A DNA stretch of 32,845 nucleotides from NCBI GenBank assembly GCA_902799875.1, contig CADCCH010000019.1, positions 1 through 32,845 on the forward strand, given 5' to 3'. Below the pieces are notes generated by a model that was given only the letters and a program-made list of their open reading frames with translations, was not told where the DNA came from and made no database searches. This DNA comes from an uncultured Bacteroidales bacterium. Lineage in GTDB: Bacteria > Bacteroidota > Bacteroidia > Bacteroidales > Paludibacteraceae. This document shows, in pieces, positions 23,112 through 30,496 of the stretch. A program made the position numbers and the translations under genes. The stretch's first letter is position 1. Each line of letters starts with the position of its first letter.

Positions 23112-23119
23112 CAAAGGTA
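23112..23119 (-). promoter_or_regulatory. -7 box of the TonB receptor operon
   Basis: TACCTTTG on the minus strand, 23 nt before the ATG at 23088. At the expected -33 position (20 nt away) the sequence is ATCG, a weak match, which may mean an activator or alternative sigma factor is needed. Confidence 0.6.
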
Positions 23120-23155
23120 CTGCTTTTTTTTGAGATAGGCGATACCCCGATATAA

Positions 23156-23202
23156 GAAAAAGTGCACAATTATTAAGAATCTTAATAATCATGCACCTTT
23201 TA
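23156..23202 (-). terminator. Intrinsic terminator of the steroid-reductase operon
   Basis: A long hairpin: GTGCA (23162-23166) pairs with TGCAC (23192-23196), and after a 2-nt mismatch ATTATTAAGA (23169-23178) pairs with TCTTAATAAT (23180-23189). On the minus strand it is followed by TTTTTC. It lies about 30 nt after the SDR stop codon. The A-rich other side could also make it work in reverse. Confidence 0.75.
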
Positions 23203-23227
23203 GTAAAAGAATTGCGCTAATTTTTGC

Positions 23228-24007
23228 TTATTTCATAAATTTTGATAGTTTTTTCTGCGCGAGGAAGAGTATCCAATCCGGCGTATGACGGAGCAGCGGA
23301 GTACACAACCAGTTGATGAAACCGGGGGTGTCTTCCTGCTTGCCCTTGAAGAGTTTCTTGAGGGCACGTTTGACCAGTTTCTCCGGCGGGATCGATACCG
23401 TCAGATTCACGGCTAGCTTGCGTAGGTTAGGCGCTAAACCAAACAAGCCTGTATCAACGGCACCCGGTGCCATGACCGTGATATGCACGTTATAGGGCTT
23501 GAGTTCGTACCACAGGGACTTGGAGAAATTATAGATGAAGGCCTTGGAGGCATTGTAGGTCTGAATACCCGGCATCGCCATCCATGCCGACATGCTACTC
23601 ATATTTAATATATACCCGCGTCTGCGCGCACACATGTCCGCGGCAAAGAGGCGCGTCATTTTGGCGACGGTCATCACGTGCAGTTGGAGCATCAACTCGA
23701 TACGTTTGATGTCCGTCTCGCAGTACTTATTGAAGAAGAAGACTCCGGCGTTGTTAATCAGCACATCGACCTCGTGTCCCTCTTGCTTGCACCAATCGTA
23801 TAAGTTCTCCGCCGCATCGTTGAGACTCAGGTCCGCAAAATGCGCTACGGTCTTGACGTGGTATTGCGCAGCCAGATCCTTCGCTACCTCATCTAGTTCT
23901 TTGCGTTGGTTAGACACCAAGAGCAGGTCGCACTGGTAATCCCGCGCGAGCTGGGTCGCATACTGCAAGCCGATACCGCTACTTGCGCCCGTTACTAATG
24001 CTAGCAT
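23228..24007 (-). CDS. SDR-family hydroxysteroid dehydrogenase (3-beta-HSDH candidate)
   Basis: A 259-residue short-chain dehydrogenase. The nucleotide-binding TGASSGIG is at residues 6-13, NNAG at about 86-89, the catalytic Ser in MSSMSAW, and the Tyr/Lys pair in YNASKAF. The segment QRKELDEVAKDLA after the second beta strand, with an Asn and Gln where NADP enzymes often carry Arg, does not settle NAD against NADP use. It overlaps the flavin reductase gene by 29 nt and ends the three-gene operon. In Parabacteroides merdae and Odoribacteraceae an SDR next to 5-alpha- and 5-beta-reductase genes acts as 3-beta-hydroxysteroid dehydrogenase on bile acids. Substrate here is inferred from that context. 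Confidence 0.82.
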   Translation of the reverse strand: MLALVTGASSGIGLQYATQLARDYQCDLLLVSNQRKELDEVAKDLAAQYHVKTVAHFADLSLNDAAENLYDWCKQEGHEVDVLINNAGVFFFNKYCETDIKRIELMLQLHVMTVAKMTRLFAADMCARRRGYILNMSSMSAWMAMPGIQTYNASKAFIYNFSKSLWYELKPYNVHITVMAPGAVDTGLFGLAPNLRKLAVNLTVSIPPEKLVKRALKKLFKGKQEDTPGFINWLCTPLLRHTPDWILFLAQKKLSKFMK

Positions 24008-25253
24008 CGTGTTCTAATTTGGCAATTTCACGTTGAATAGACGGTTGGATCGTTTCTCCGTCGCGCTCTACGCACTCGTGGCATTTCATATCCTTACTGT
24101 ACATACGTCCCACGCAGTAGTTGGAGCGTTTGCAACCTGCATGGTAATGCGGGTTAGCCTCTACATGTTTGACGAAATCCGGATCTTTGATGAGTACGTG
24201 TGCTATCTGGAAGAGTTCAAAACCCTCGTCCATGATCTGCTGACAGTTGTCACCACTCTGCACTCCGCCGACGTAAATCAGCGGGATATCGATGTCCTTG
24301 AGTTGTTCTTGGAAGTATTTGGCCTTGTCCATGAAGTAGAGCTCCTTGAACGGTACGGTCGGGGTCATAATTGCTCCAACGTACGGGATATGAAGGGCCG
24401 CTTTGAGCCACCACAACTCTTTCATCGGCATGTAATGCGCCAGGGTCTTGATGGGCATAGCTCCACCGAGGATGGTCATAGGCGAACGACTTACAGTACC
24501 ACCGGACAGCACGATGCCGTGTACTTTGTGCTTGGCGATCTCGCGGGCTACCTGAATACCTTCTTCGATCGATACACCTTTCCAACAGTCGTCCCACATA
24601 TTGGTCTTAACGATGACGGCCATGTCGTCTTTGGCATGCAGCATCACTTCGTCCAGCACCTCGTTCATGAAACGGGCACGGTTCTCGAACGATCCGCCGT
24701 ACCGGTCGTGACGATGGTTGGTTCGCGGTGCCAGGAATTGCGAAAGGAGGTACGCGTGACCTGCATGGATCTCCACGCAGTCGAACCCGCACTCACGGGC
24801 CCAATCGACCGCCTCACCGAAATGCTTGACGATGGTCTTGATCTCCGCTACTTTGAGACGACGATGGATCGTCGGGCTGTAGAGGTTAAACCACGTGTCA
24901 GCACTGACGGGAATACAATGACAGGTGCGCATATGCGTCATATTGCCGCAGTGACCGAGTTGGATAGAAGCTTTCGCACCCTCCGCATGGATGGCGTCGG
25001 TCATCTTCTTCATATCCGGGATGATCTCCGGACGGACATAGAGCTGACCGTCAAAAGAAACACCACTCAGATCCACTGCACAATAGGCTACGGTGGTCAT
25101 TCCGACTCCACCGTGCGCTACAGACACATGGTAGTCCTGCAACTCTTTGGTAGGCGCATTCGCACGCGCCATATTCTCAAAAGCAGCGCTGCGGATAATA
25201 CGATTCCGCAGCGTGATAGGTCCCAGTTTATAGGGGGTAAATAATTTATTCAT
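23979..25253 (-). CDS. OYE-family NADH:flavin oxidoreductase (steroid delta-4 / 5-beta-reductase candidate)
   Basis: A 424-residue member of the old yellow enzyme family. The FMN barrel starts LFTPYKLGPITLRNRI. The active-site loop CVEIHAGHAYLLSQFLAPR is followed by DRYGGSFENRARF, and GIVLSGG / IYVGGVQ belong to the phosphate-binding part. The C-terminus has a Cys cluster (HAGCKRSNYC and KCHEC) reminiscent of, but not identical to, the iron-sulfur motif of 2,4-dienoyl-CoA reductase and BaiCD/BaiH. Unlike those about 650-residue proteins it has no FAD/NAD domain, so an outside electron donor is likely. Stop/start TAATG links it to the 5-alpha-reductase gene. The 5-beta-reductase (5BR) of the gut bile acid cluster belongs to this family; that assignment here is by context. 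Confidence 0.84.
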   Translation of the reverse strand: MNKLFTPYKLGPITLRNRIIRSAAFENMARANAPTKELQDYHVSVAHGGVGMTTVAYCAVDLSGVSFDGQLYVRPEIIPDMKKMTDAIHAEGAKASIQLGHCGNMTHMRTCHCIPVSADTWFNLYSPTIHRRLKVAEIKTIVKHFGEAVDWARECGFDCVEIHAGHAYLLSQFLAPRTNHRHDRYGGSFENRARFMNEVLDEVMLHAKDDMAVIVKTNMWDDCWKGVSIEEGIQVAREIAKHKVHGIVLSGGTVSRSPMTILGGAMPIKTLAHYMPMKELWWLKAALHIPYVGAIMTPTVPFKELYFMDKAKYFQEQLKDIDIPLIYVGGVQSGDNCQQIMDEGFELFQIAHVLIKDPDFVKHVEANPHYHAGCKRSNYCVGRMYSKDMKCHECVERDGETIQPSIQREIAKLEHDASISNGRK

Positions 25254-26062
25254 TAGTAAATAAAAGGAATGATGCGTTTCAATTTCTTGCGGTCGAACTC
25301 ATCGGGGAACTCCTCCTCGTACTTGTGGTAGATCGAGTTCGCACGCGGAACAAGGTTGCAGCAGCTGAACCAGAAGAAGAGCAATCCTGCCATCGACCAA
25401 GTCAAAATCGCAAAGCCCAACCACTCAGTGATCTCACCGAGATAGTTCGCACTCGTCACATATTTGTACAAGCCTTTCTTGGGCAAGTAATGCTTCGTAT
25501 CGCCCGGTTGACGCAAGTGACGAATCACATGATCCGAGTGCATGTTGATGATCCAACCCGTGAAGAAAATAATCGTACCTATGATGAACTGCGGACTGGT
25601 TACCCACGCGCTGGTGTACAGCTCCGGATAGTACTGCGGCGCCAGATGGAAGAGCCAGTAACCCTGGATATAACCGTTGATCAAGTTCCATACAACGGAC
25701 AGCATCATGATCACTACCGGCATCTTGCCGTTGCCCTTCAAGAGGAACGGGAACACGAACGAACGCTGGAAATAATGGAACTCAAAGAAGAGGAAGAACA
25801 GCCAGTAGGGAGCTCTCATGGTCACGCCGTCATAGAGCGGGAAGGACTTAAAATAGAGGTACAGCATCACGAAGAACACCGGACACTCCATCAACAGCCA
25901 GCCTACTTTGTTGTTCAACGACGGTCCCCATTTCTCCGAACGCATTTTTCCATAACCTGCGTCCACAAAATACAGGGAGACAAATACGACAAAGCCCACC
26001 AAAAACATGATGTACAGCAAGTCGTAAAAGAAATCAATCGAGTAGATATTTTCTATCGGCAT
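25253..26062 (-). CDS. Steroid 5-alpha-reductase family membrane protein
   Basis: A 269-residue membrane protein with about six to seven hydrophobic segments. The C-terminal signature is that of SRD5A: NMHSDHVIRHLRQPGDTKHY, LPKKGLYKYVTSANYLGEI, EWLGFAILTWS, NLVPRANSIYHKYEEEFPD and KRIIPFIY. The Asn and Glu of ANYLGE and the basic residues near the end bind NADPH in characterised relatives. It would reduce the delta-4 double bond of a 3-oxo-steroid or 3-oxo bile acid to the 5-alpha (allo) product. It is first in the three-gene operon, behind an excellent promoter. In gut Bacteroidales this gene type (5AR) makes allo bile acids; the match of all three neighbours supports the same role. Confidence 0.9.
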   Translation of the reverse strand: MPIENIYSIDFFYDLLYIMFLVGFVVFVSLYFVDAGYGKMRSEKWGPSLNNKVGWLLMECPVFFVMLYLYFKSFPLYDGVTMRAPYWLFFLFFEFHYFQRSFVFPFLLKGNGKMPVVIMMLSVVWNLINGYIQGYWLFHLAPQYYPELYTSAWVTSPQFIIGTIIFFTGWIINMHSDHVIRHLRQPGDTKHYLPKKGLYKYVTSANYLGEITEWLGFAILTWSMAGLLFFWFSCCNLVPRANSIYHKYEEEFPDEFDRKKLKRIIPFIY

Positions 26063-26097
26063 AGTTGTTTGTTATTTTCTTAATCACAAAAAGCGTA

Positions 26098-26129
26098 CAA
26101 AGGTACGAATAATAATTCGTATACGCAAA
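26098..26129 (-). promoter_or_regulatory. Promoter of the steroid-reductase operon
   Basis: On the minus strand TTTG (26129-26126), 20 nt, then TACCTTTG (26105-26098). This is a full match to the Bacteroidetes consensus. The ATG is 35 nt downstream. Confidence 0.85.
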
Positions 26130-26135
26130 TAAATC

Positions 26136-27083
26136 TTAAAATTTGGAAACTTTTTCTTGTTTTTGGCACACAAATAGACCGAAAATGATTAATCCGATAC
26201 CTATCCACTTGGCGGCAGGCATATGCTCGCCGAAGAAAGTTAACATGATGAGTGCCGTAAAAACAGGTCGGATATTATTGAATGCATTCGCCTGCGTGAC
26301 GCCTACTTTGCGTAACGCAAAACAGAACAAAATGAACGCTATCACACTTGCAAAAACGGTCAGATAGGCCACGCAACCTAACGCGATTTGCATCTCGGAT
26401 TGGTAAATGGTAATTGGTAATTGGTAAATGGTTTGAGGTCCTTCTTTGATGAGCCAGATGGGGATAAAGAAACAGAGACTGATCAGCTGGGCATAGAAAA
26501 TGAACGAGAGCGACGTGTAGCGTGCCGGCACTTTGCGCATCATGATCGAGTCCACGACTGCCGCCGACACCGCCGCAAAAGCCAACAGAATACCCCAGTA
26601 GTTACCGATTGCAAAATTCGTACTGCCGGCAAGGGTCAGTGCAAAGACACCGACGGTGGAAATGATAATTCCCACAATGTTGTATTTCGTCACTCGCTCA
26701 CGCAGCAAAACCGCTGCAAAAATCGGACTTAACAGAGGACTCGTAGAAAGCAAAGTCTCGGCAATCGTCGGGCTGTTGAGCGCATCGTAGGTGAAGGTCT
26801 CCAGCAGGTAATACAAGAACGGCTGACAAAAACCCGCTATCAGAAACAACGGCAGGTCCTTTATGTCCATTTTCTGCAATCCGAACAGCGGATTCTTACG
26901 GCAGATCAATCCGATACAGAGCATCAGCAGCACCGAAGGTACAAACCGCATCACGATGAGTGTGAACGGTGGGAGTACGGCTAAAGCGTGCTTGATGGCG
27001 ATACCGCTCACCGACCAGATGAGCATCGAGCCGATCAGAGCTGCGACGGCCACGAGTTGTGTTCTATTCCCGCTAATCGACAT
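26136..27083 (-). CDS. EamA/DMT-superfamily transporter
   Basis: A 315-residue inner-membrane protein with ten hydrophobic helices in two EamA halves (WSVSGIAIKHAL and PPFTLIVMRF in the first; PVFTALIMLTFFGEH and WIGIGLIIFGLFV in the second). The start is the ATG at 27083 (MSISGNRTQLVAV); the longer frame runs through the acyltransferase gene and is not membrane-like. Substrates of this family range from amino acids to metabolites and lipids and cannot be read here. A TGGTAAW heptamer array codes the TIYQLPITIYQ loop between helices. It overlaps the upstream acyltransferase by 49 nt and ends the GH3 operon. Confidence 0.85.
   Translation of the reverse strand: MSISGNRTQLVAVAALIGSMLIWSVSGIAIKHALAVLPPFTLIVMRFVPSVLLMLCIGLICRKNPLFGLQKMDIKDLPLFLIAGFCQPFLYYLLETFTYDALNSPTIAETLLSTSPLLSPIFAAVLLRERVTKYNIVGIIISTVGVFALTLAGSTNFAIGNYWGILLAFAAVSAAVVDSIMMRKVPARYTSLSFIFYAQLISLCFFIPIWLIKEGPQTIYQLPITIYQSEMQIALGCVAYLTVFASVIAFILFCFALRKVGVTQANAFNNIRPVFTALIMLTFFGEHMPAAKWIGIGLIIFGLFVCQKQEKVSKF
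26401..26432. repeat. TGGTAAW heptamer array inside the EamA gene
   Basis: Plus-strand units TGGTAAA, TGGTAAT, TGGTAAT, TGGTAAA and a partial TGGT. The coding strand reads TIYQLPITIYQ without stops, while the other strand would have TAA in every frame. Confidence 0.88.
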
Positions 27084-27919
27084 ATCGTTGCATGTGTCTC
27101 GTTCAACAATCGTTCGGTCTCCGCTGCTCTCGGTTGGGTTGTATCCGGATAGATCGGCTTCCCGATGACCACCTGCGTCAGCGGCTCGTCTTTGGGGCCG
27201 AACAAACGCCAAATACCCTTTCGTTCCCGATAACTCACCGCACAAGGGATGATGGGTTTGTTGTACTTGTACGACATCGTGAACGCCCCTTTCTGGAAGG
27301 GCCTGAGGGGCTTGTACCAGTCCCATCTCTTGGCTTCGGGGAAGATATGAAACCAGTACCCTTTTTCGTTATACGCATCGAAAGCGGCATTAAAGGCTTT
27401 CATCGCACTCAGCCCTGCTTCGGGTTCCGGAATAGGAATACCACCAACCATCAACAAGAAGGGTTGATCTTTGGTGCGGAAATTGGGTGCAAACATCGGA
27501 ATACGTGTGCGGTGGTCGGCATGGATAGCGGTCAGCACCGACGCGCAGTCGTGACGGTAACAGTGATTGGCGACTGTGATCGCACCGTGACTCAAATCAA
27601 ACTGCTTCAACCACCGGCGTATCGGTCCCGAACAGCGGTGCCATTTTTGCTCCCCCTCGATCTGCCATCTCAATCCGTATTTGATACGCAAAATCAGTCC
27701 CATGGTACGCAGTACGGTGTGGTATCCTCTGCGAATAAACCGGAGCGTCTTCGGCGATTCGTCGAAATACGGATAACTCGCATCGACTGCCGGAAAATCC
27801 CGGTCATAAACAGGCTTGTACAATCCTACGTACGGATCCTCTTCCGGATAATTTATGTTCACCGGCGGTACGTACGTGCCCGGGGTGACTTTCAGGTCTT
27901 GATATCTTTTATTCGTCAT
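27035..27919 (-). CDS. PlsC-superfamily acyltransferase
   Basis: A 294-residue acyltransferase-like protein. The HX4D-type motif reads NHCYRHDCAS (residues about 116-125), and the second block is FPEAKRWDWYKPLRPFQKGA, with PIIPCAVSYRERKG after it. In typical PlsC proteins these bind the acyl donor and the phosphate of the acceptor. The N-terminal 90 residues (YVPPVNINYPEEDPY) are not typical. It probably acylates a lipid intermediate at the inner membrane. Its ATG lies in an octamer repeat that also holds the stop codon of the HAD gene, and its 3' end overlaps the transporter gene by 49 nt. Confidence 0.82.
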   Translation of the reverse strand: MTNKRYQDLKVTPGTYVPPVNINYPEEDPYVGLYKPVYDRDFPAVDASYPYFDESPKTLRFIRRGYHTVLRTMGLILRIKYGLRWQIEGEQKWHRCSGPIRRWLKQFDLSHGAITVANHCYRHDCASVLTAIHADHRTRIPMFAPNFRTKDQPFLLMVGGIPIPEPEAGLSAMKAFNAAFDAYNEKGYWFHIFPEAKRWDWYKPLRPFQKGAFTMSYKYNKPIIPCAVSYRERKGIWRLFGPKDEPLTQVVIGKPIYPDTTQPRAAETERLLNETHATICRLAGIEHNSWPSQL

Positions 27920-27937
27920 ATCGTCATTACGTCATTA
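27914..27937. repeat. CGTCATWW octamer array at the HAD/acyltransferase junction
   Basis: Plus-strand units CGTCATAT, CGTCATTA, CGTCATTA. On the minus strand they read TAATGACG-type octamers: the first supplies the TAA stop of the HAD gene, the last supplies the ATG of the acyltransferase. Confidence 0.9.
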
Positions 27938-28549
27938 CGACACCAATAAAAATTTCGCCCCTACGCTTTGGGCGGACGCGCCGTCTTTCTCCTCACGATC
28001 CCCTACGAACAGCGTCGTTTCGGGTTGGGCTCCCAGCATCTCCATCACGCGTCTGGCGCAGGGCTCGGAGGGTTTGAGAGCACCTAATTCCGGTGCCGAA
28101 ACCATCAACTCAAACGGCGCGGGATCGATACCGAGCGCTTCGAGTTTCTCGACCACACAACCGTAATCAGAGTAGATGGCTAACTGCAGTCCTTTGGCTT
28201 TGGCCTCTTCCACCAGCGCCATCACTTCCGGTCGCGGATGGTGGTACTTGCGAATGAGTCGTATCATCGTCGGCATATAAACCGTGTGGTACCAGGTGGC
28301 CGCCATGTTTCTTGTCCACCAGTGTCCGCGACTCATGTAGGCAAAGAAAGCACCGAAGAACTCGTCCTCCGACGCATATTGCACGTAGTGCATGTTCCGC
28401 CGCGCCAGCCGTTCAGCGGCTAACAGCGGCAGGCACCACCACAACCGGCGCACCATGCGGCGCGCCAGACCCTTCTTGTCGTACAGCGTCCCGTCAAGAT
28501 CGAGCACGACGCTGCGCACGCCGTTTAGCGCGTTCTTTCTGTCTGTCAT
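27935..28549 (-). CDS. HAD-superfamily phosphatase
   Basis: A 204-residue HAD hydrolase. Motif I is DLDGTLYD with the nucleophile Asp, motif II the Ser of AIYSDYG, motif III the Lys of ALKPSEP, and motif IV FVGDREEKDG. A helical cap of about 90 residues lies between I and II (RRLWWCLPLL, YHTVYMPTMIRLI). The start at 28549 (MTDRKNALNG) is preferred; an in-frame ATG at 28582 would add 33 nt more overlap with the GH3 gene. Placement between a GH3 ligase and an acyltransferase suggests removal of a phosphate from a lipid or small-molecule intermediate; the substrate is unknown. Confidence 0.85.
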   Translation of the reverse strand: MTDRKNALNGVRSVVLDLDGTLYDKKGLARRMVRRLWWCLPLLAAERLARRNMHYVQYASEDEFFGAFFAYMSRGHWWTRNMAATWYHTVYMPTMIRLIRKYHHPRPEVMALVEEAKAKGLQLAIYSDYGCVVEKLEALGIDPAPFELMVSAPELGALKPSEPCARRVMEMLGAQPETTLFVGDREEKDGASAQSVGAKFLLVS

Positions 28550-30341
28550 CAATCTTATTGGCTCGGTTAATAACGTTTTCACTGAACTGATCGAAGCGCG
28601 ACTCCAGACGTTGCAGCATGTTGAACTTCGTCCGACGCTTCTCGTCCTGCATCAGCAGGTTGAACTTGAACTGTCCGTCCCGGAAACCGTCCTTCAGGCA
28701 CGCCGCCTTGAATCGCGCGTACGCGTTAGATAAAAGGATATGTGTCTCGGGCTCGTGCAGACGGAACGACTGCCGTTTGGATTCGTACTCGAGGTTGATA
28801 TGCTGCAGTTTCTCGTCCACCACTTTGGCGAACGCATCGGCTTGCTCCTGCTTGATCTTCTCGTCCGCAAACTCGAAATAGAAATGGTACTTGGACTCTT
28901 CCACGTCTGCAAAACCGACGAAGAACTTGGTCTTGATGCCGGTTTCGTCCTCGGCCTGGTGCACCGCATCCATGAACTGCGGCTCGTACAGTTTCTCGCC
29001 GGTCATGGAGACGATACCGTTGACTTTGCTAACCATGTGTACGGTCGGGGTCTGCTTGTACTTGCCGCCTACCTCCACGAGGTCGTTCATGTTATACCGG
29101 AACAAGCCCGAATAGGTCGTCACGTACGCGCAGTACCGCTTACCGATCTCCAACTCGTCGATCTGACGGAAATGCTTGTGCGGGCTGTCCAACTCACTCT
29201 CCTCCACAAACTCATAGTAATGGAATTGCGGGAAGAGCACGGACTCGTTCGTGTCGTCCAGCGAGAAACCGAAACGGCATTCGGTGGCGATGTAACCCAA
29301 CTCCTGGTAGAAGGTCTTGTCCCAATCAAACTGGTCCATGTACTTGTCCATGTAGATCTTGGTGTTGCCGCATTTCCAGGTACTGAGGTACTGCAACCAC
29401 GGCCAGAAATCCCGCGGGTACAGATGACCTTTCTCGGCGAGTATCTTGCGCAACTCCGCCGCGCGTTCGGGTTTCGGGGAAATATACGCATCGAGCTCGG
29501 AGCGGATCTCAAACGGGATATCGAAATCTTCGCAGATCGTACCTAATTCGATATCGCGGATCATCTCCTCGACGTTCTCGTTCATCACGCGTAGCAACTC
29601 TAAGATCGTCGAAGGATTCGCTGTTGCCCAGAGCGTGACGTCGCGGTGCTGAAGCGCCAAACGCATCAGTACGTAGTTGCGTGCACCGTAATCGGGTATC
29701 GACATAACAGCCGCCGGACCCGTGTAATGTTTCTTGATGATCGGTGGAATATCGCGCACCAACACACCGCTCACCGCACCGAACAAAGTCCCGTCGGGCG
29801 CGTAGCCTTCGCATTCCTTACCTACGGTGGTGAAGATATGTCCGCCGAAGATACGACTGCGGTGCTTGACGAAGTTCCAAGTCCAGATATGACTCATCTT
29901 GCCGTACACGTCCTTGAGGTACTTATGGGTCATGGGGATCCATTTGGGCTCCGAGGTCGTACCCGAAGTGGTCGCGTACATATCCGGTTTACCGGGGAAG
30001 AGCACATCTTCCTCACCGTGCTTATGCCGCTCCACGTACGGACGTAGGGTCTCAAACGAGTTATTCACCGGCACGTACAGACGATACAGACGGAAGAGGT
30101 CCTCGGCATTCGTCGCCGACAGGATTCGATCAAAATGGTGCTCTTTACCATACACCGTGTCTCGGGAAATAGTGAGTATATCACGGAGCGTCTTCTCGGC
30201 GATATGCCGCGGTTTGCGACTCCAGAAACGAAGACGGATAGTCTGCGACCCGCCCACAATCATCAACATCAGATTGATCAACCACGGGTACGGCAACGCC
30301 CTGCCTTCCTGATCCAAATAGGGTTTCAATTTCTTTGCCAT
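28494..30341 (-). CDS. GH3-family acyl-adenylate amide synthetase
   Basis: A 615-residue protein of the GH3 (auxin-responsive promoter) family, about the usual length. These enzymes activate a carboxylic acid with ATP and join it to an amine, in plants an amino acid. Seen here: the phosphate-binding motif YATTSGTTSEPKWIPMT (about residues 122-138), then IPDYGA, YVTTYSGLFRYNMNDLVEV and VNGIVSMTGEKLYE, which correspond to the later adenylation motifs. The C-terminus is highly basic (KERAKRRAQRRARS). It is first in a four-gene run with HAD, acyltransferase and transporter. Which acid it uses in bacteria of this group is not known to me. Confidence 0.88.
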   Translation of the reverse strand: MAKKLKPYLDQEGRALPYPWLINLMLMIVGGSQTIRLRFWSRKPRHIAEKTLRDILTISRDTVYGKEHHFDRILSATNAEDLFRLYRLYVPVNNSFETLRPYVERHKHGEEDVLFPGKPDMYATTSGTTSEPKWIPMTHKYLKDVYGKMSHIWTWNFVKHRSRIFGGHIFTTVGKECEGYAPDGTLFGAVSGVLVRDIPPIIKKHYTGPAAVMSIPDYGARNYVLMRLALQHRDVTLWATANPSTILELLRVMNENVEEMIRDIELGTICEDFDIPFEIRSELDAYISPKPERAAELRKILAEKGHLYPRDFWPWLQYLSTWKCGNTKIYMDKYMDQFDWDKTFYQELGYIATECRFGFSLDDTNESVLFPQFHYYEFVEESELDSPHKHFRQIDELEIGKRYCAYVTTYSGLFRYNMNDLVEVGGKYKQTPTVHMVSKVNGIVSMTGEKLYEPQFMDAVHQAEDETGIKTKFFVGFADVEESKYHFYFEFADEKIKQEQADAFAKVVDEKLQHINLEYESKRQSFRLHEPETHILLSNAYARFKAACLKDGFRDGQFKFNLLMQDEKRRTKFNMLQRLESRFDQFSENVINRANKIDDRQKERAKRRAQRRARS

Positions 30342-30367
30342 ATTTCAAAAAAAAACCTTTGCCGCTG

Positions 30368-30399
30368 CAAAGGTACTGCTTTTTTCTGAATTATGCAAA
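30368..30399 (-). promoter_or_regulatory. Promoter of the GH3 operon
   Basis: On the minus strand TTTG (30399-30396), 20 nt, then TACCTTTG (30375-30368); ATG 26 nt downstream. A second CCTTTGC copy closer to the gene makes a short inverted repeat (GCAAAGG/CCTTTGC) around the -7 box. Confidence 0.82.
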
Positions 30400-30445
30400 C
30401 TCGTGCACGTTTTTCTTAATTTTTTATAAAAAATCCCTCTCCCTC

Positions 30446-30476
30446 TTGCATATATCAAATATTTGTTGTACCTTTG
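30446..30476 (+). promoter_or_regulatory. Promoter of the GHKL ATPase / STAS-like pair
   Basis: TTG (30446-30448), 20 nt, then TACCTTTG (30469-30476). The ATG is 20 nt downstream. Here too CCTTTGC is followed by GCAAAGG, so the -7 box lies in a short inverted repeat like that of the divergent GH3 promoter. Confidence 0.8.
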
Positions 30477-30496
30477 CACCCGCAAAGGTTTGGTGT

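Noticed and set aside
23156..23202. Hairpin as a regulator operator for the TonB receptor
   Set aside because: It lies about 40 nt upstream of the -7 box and is followed by a T run on the SDR side, so a terminator explains it better.
24033..25244. 403-codon plus-strand open frame opposite the flavin reductase
   Set aside because: Shadow frame with His/Asp/Val-rich composition; the minus strand encodes a clear OYE-family enzyme over the same interval.
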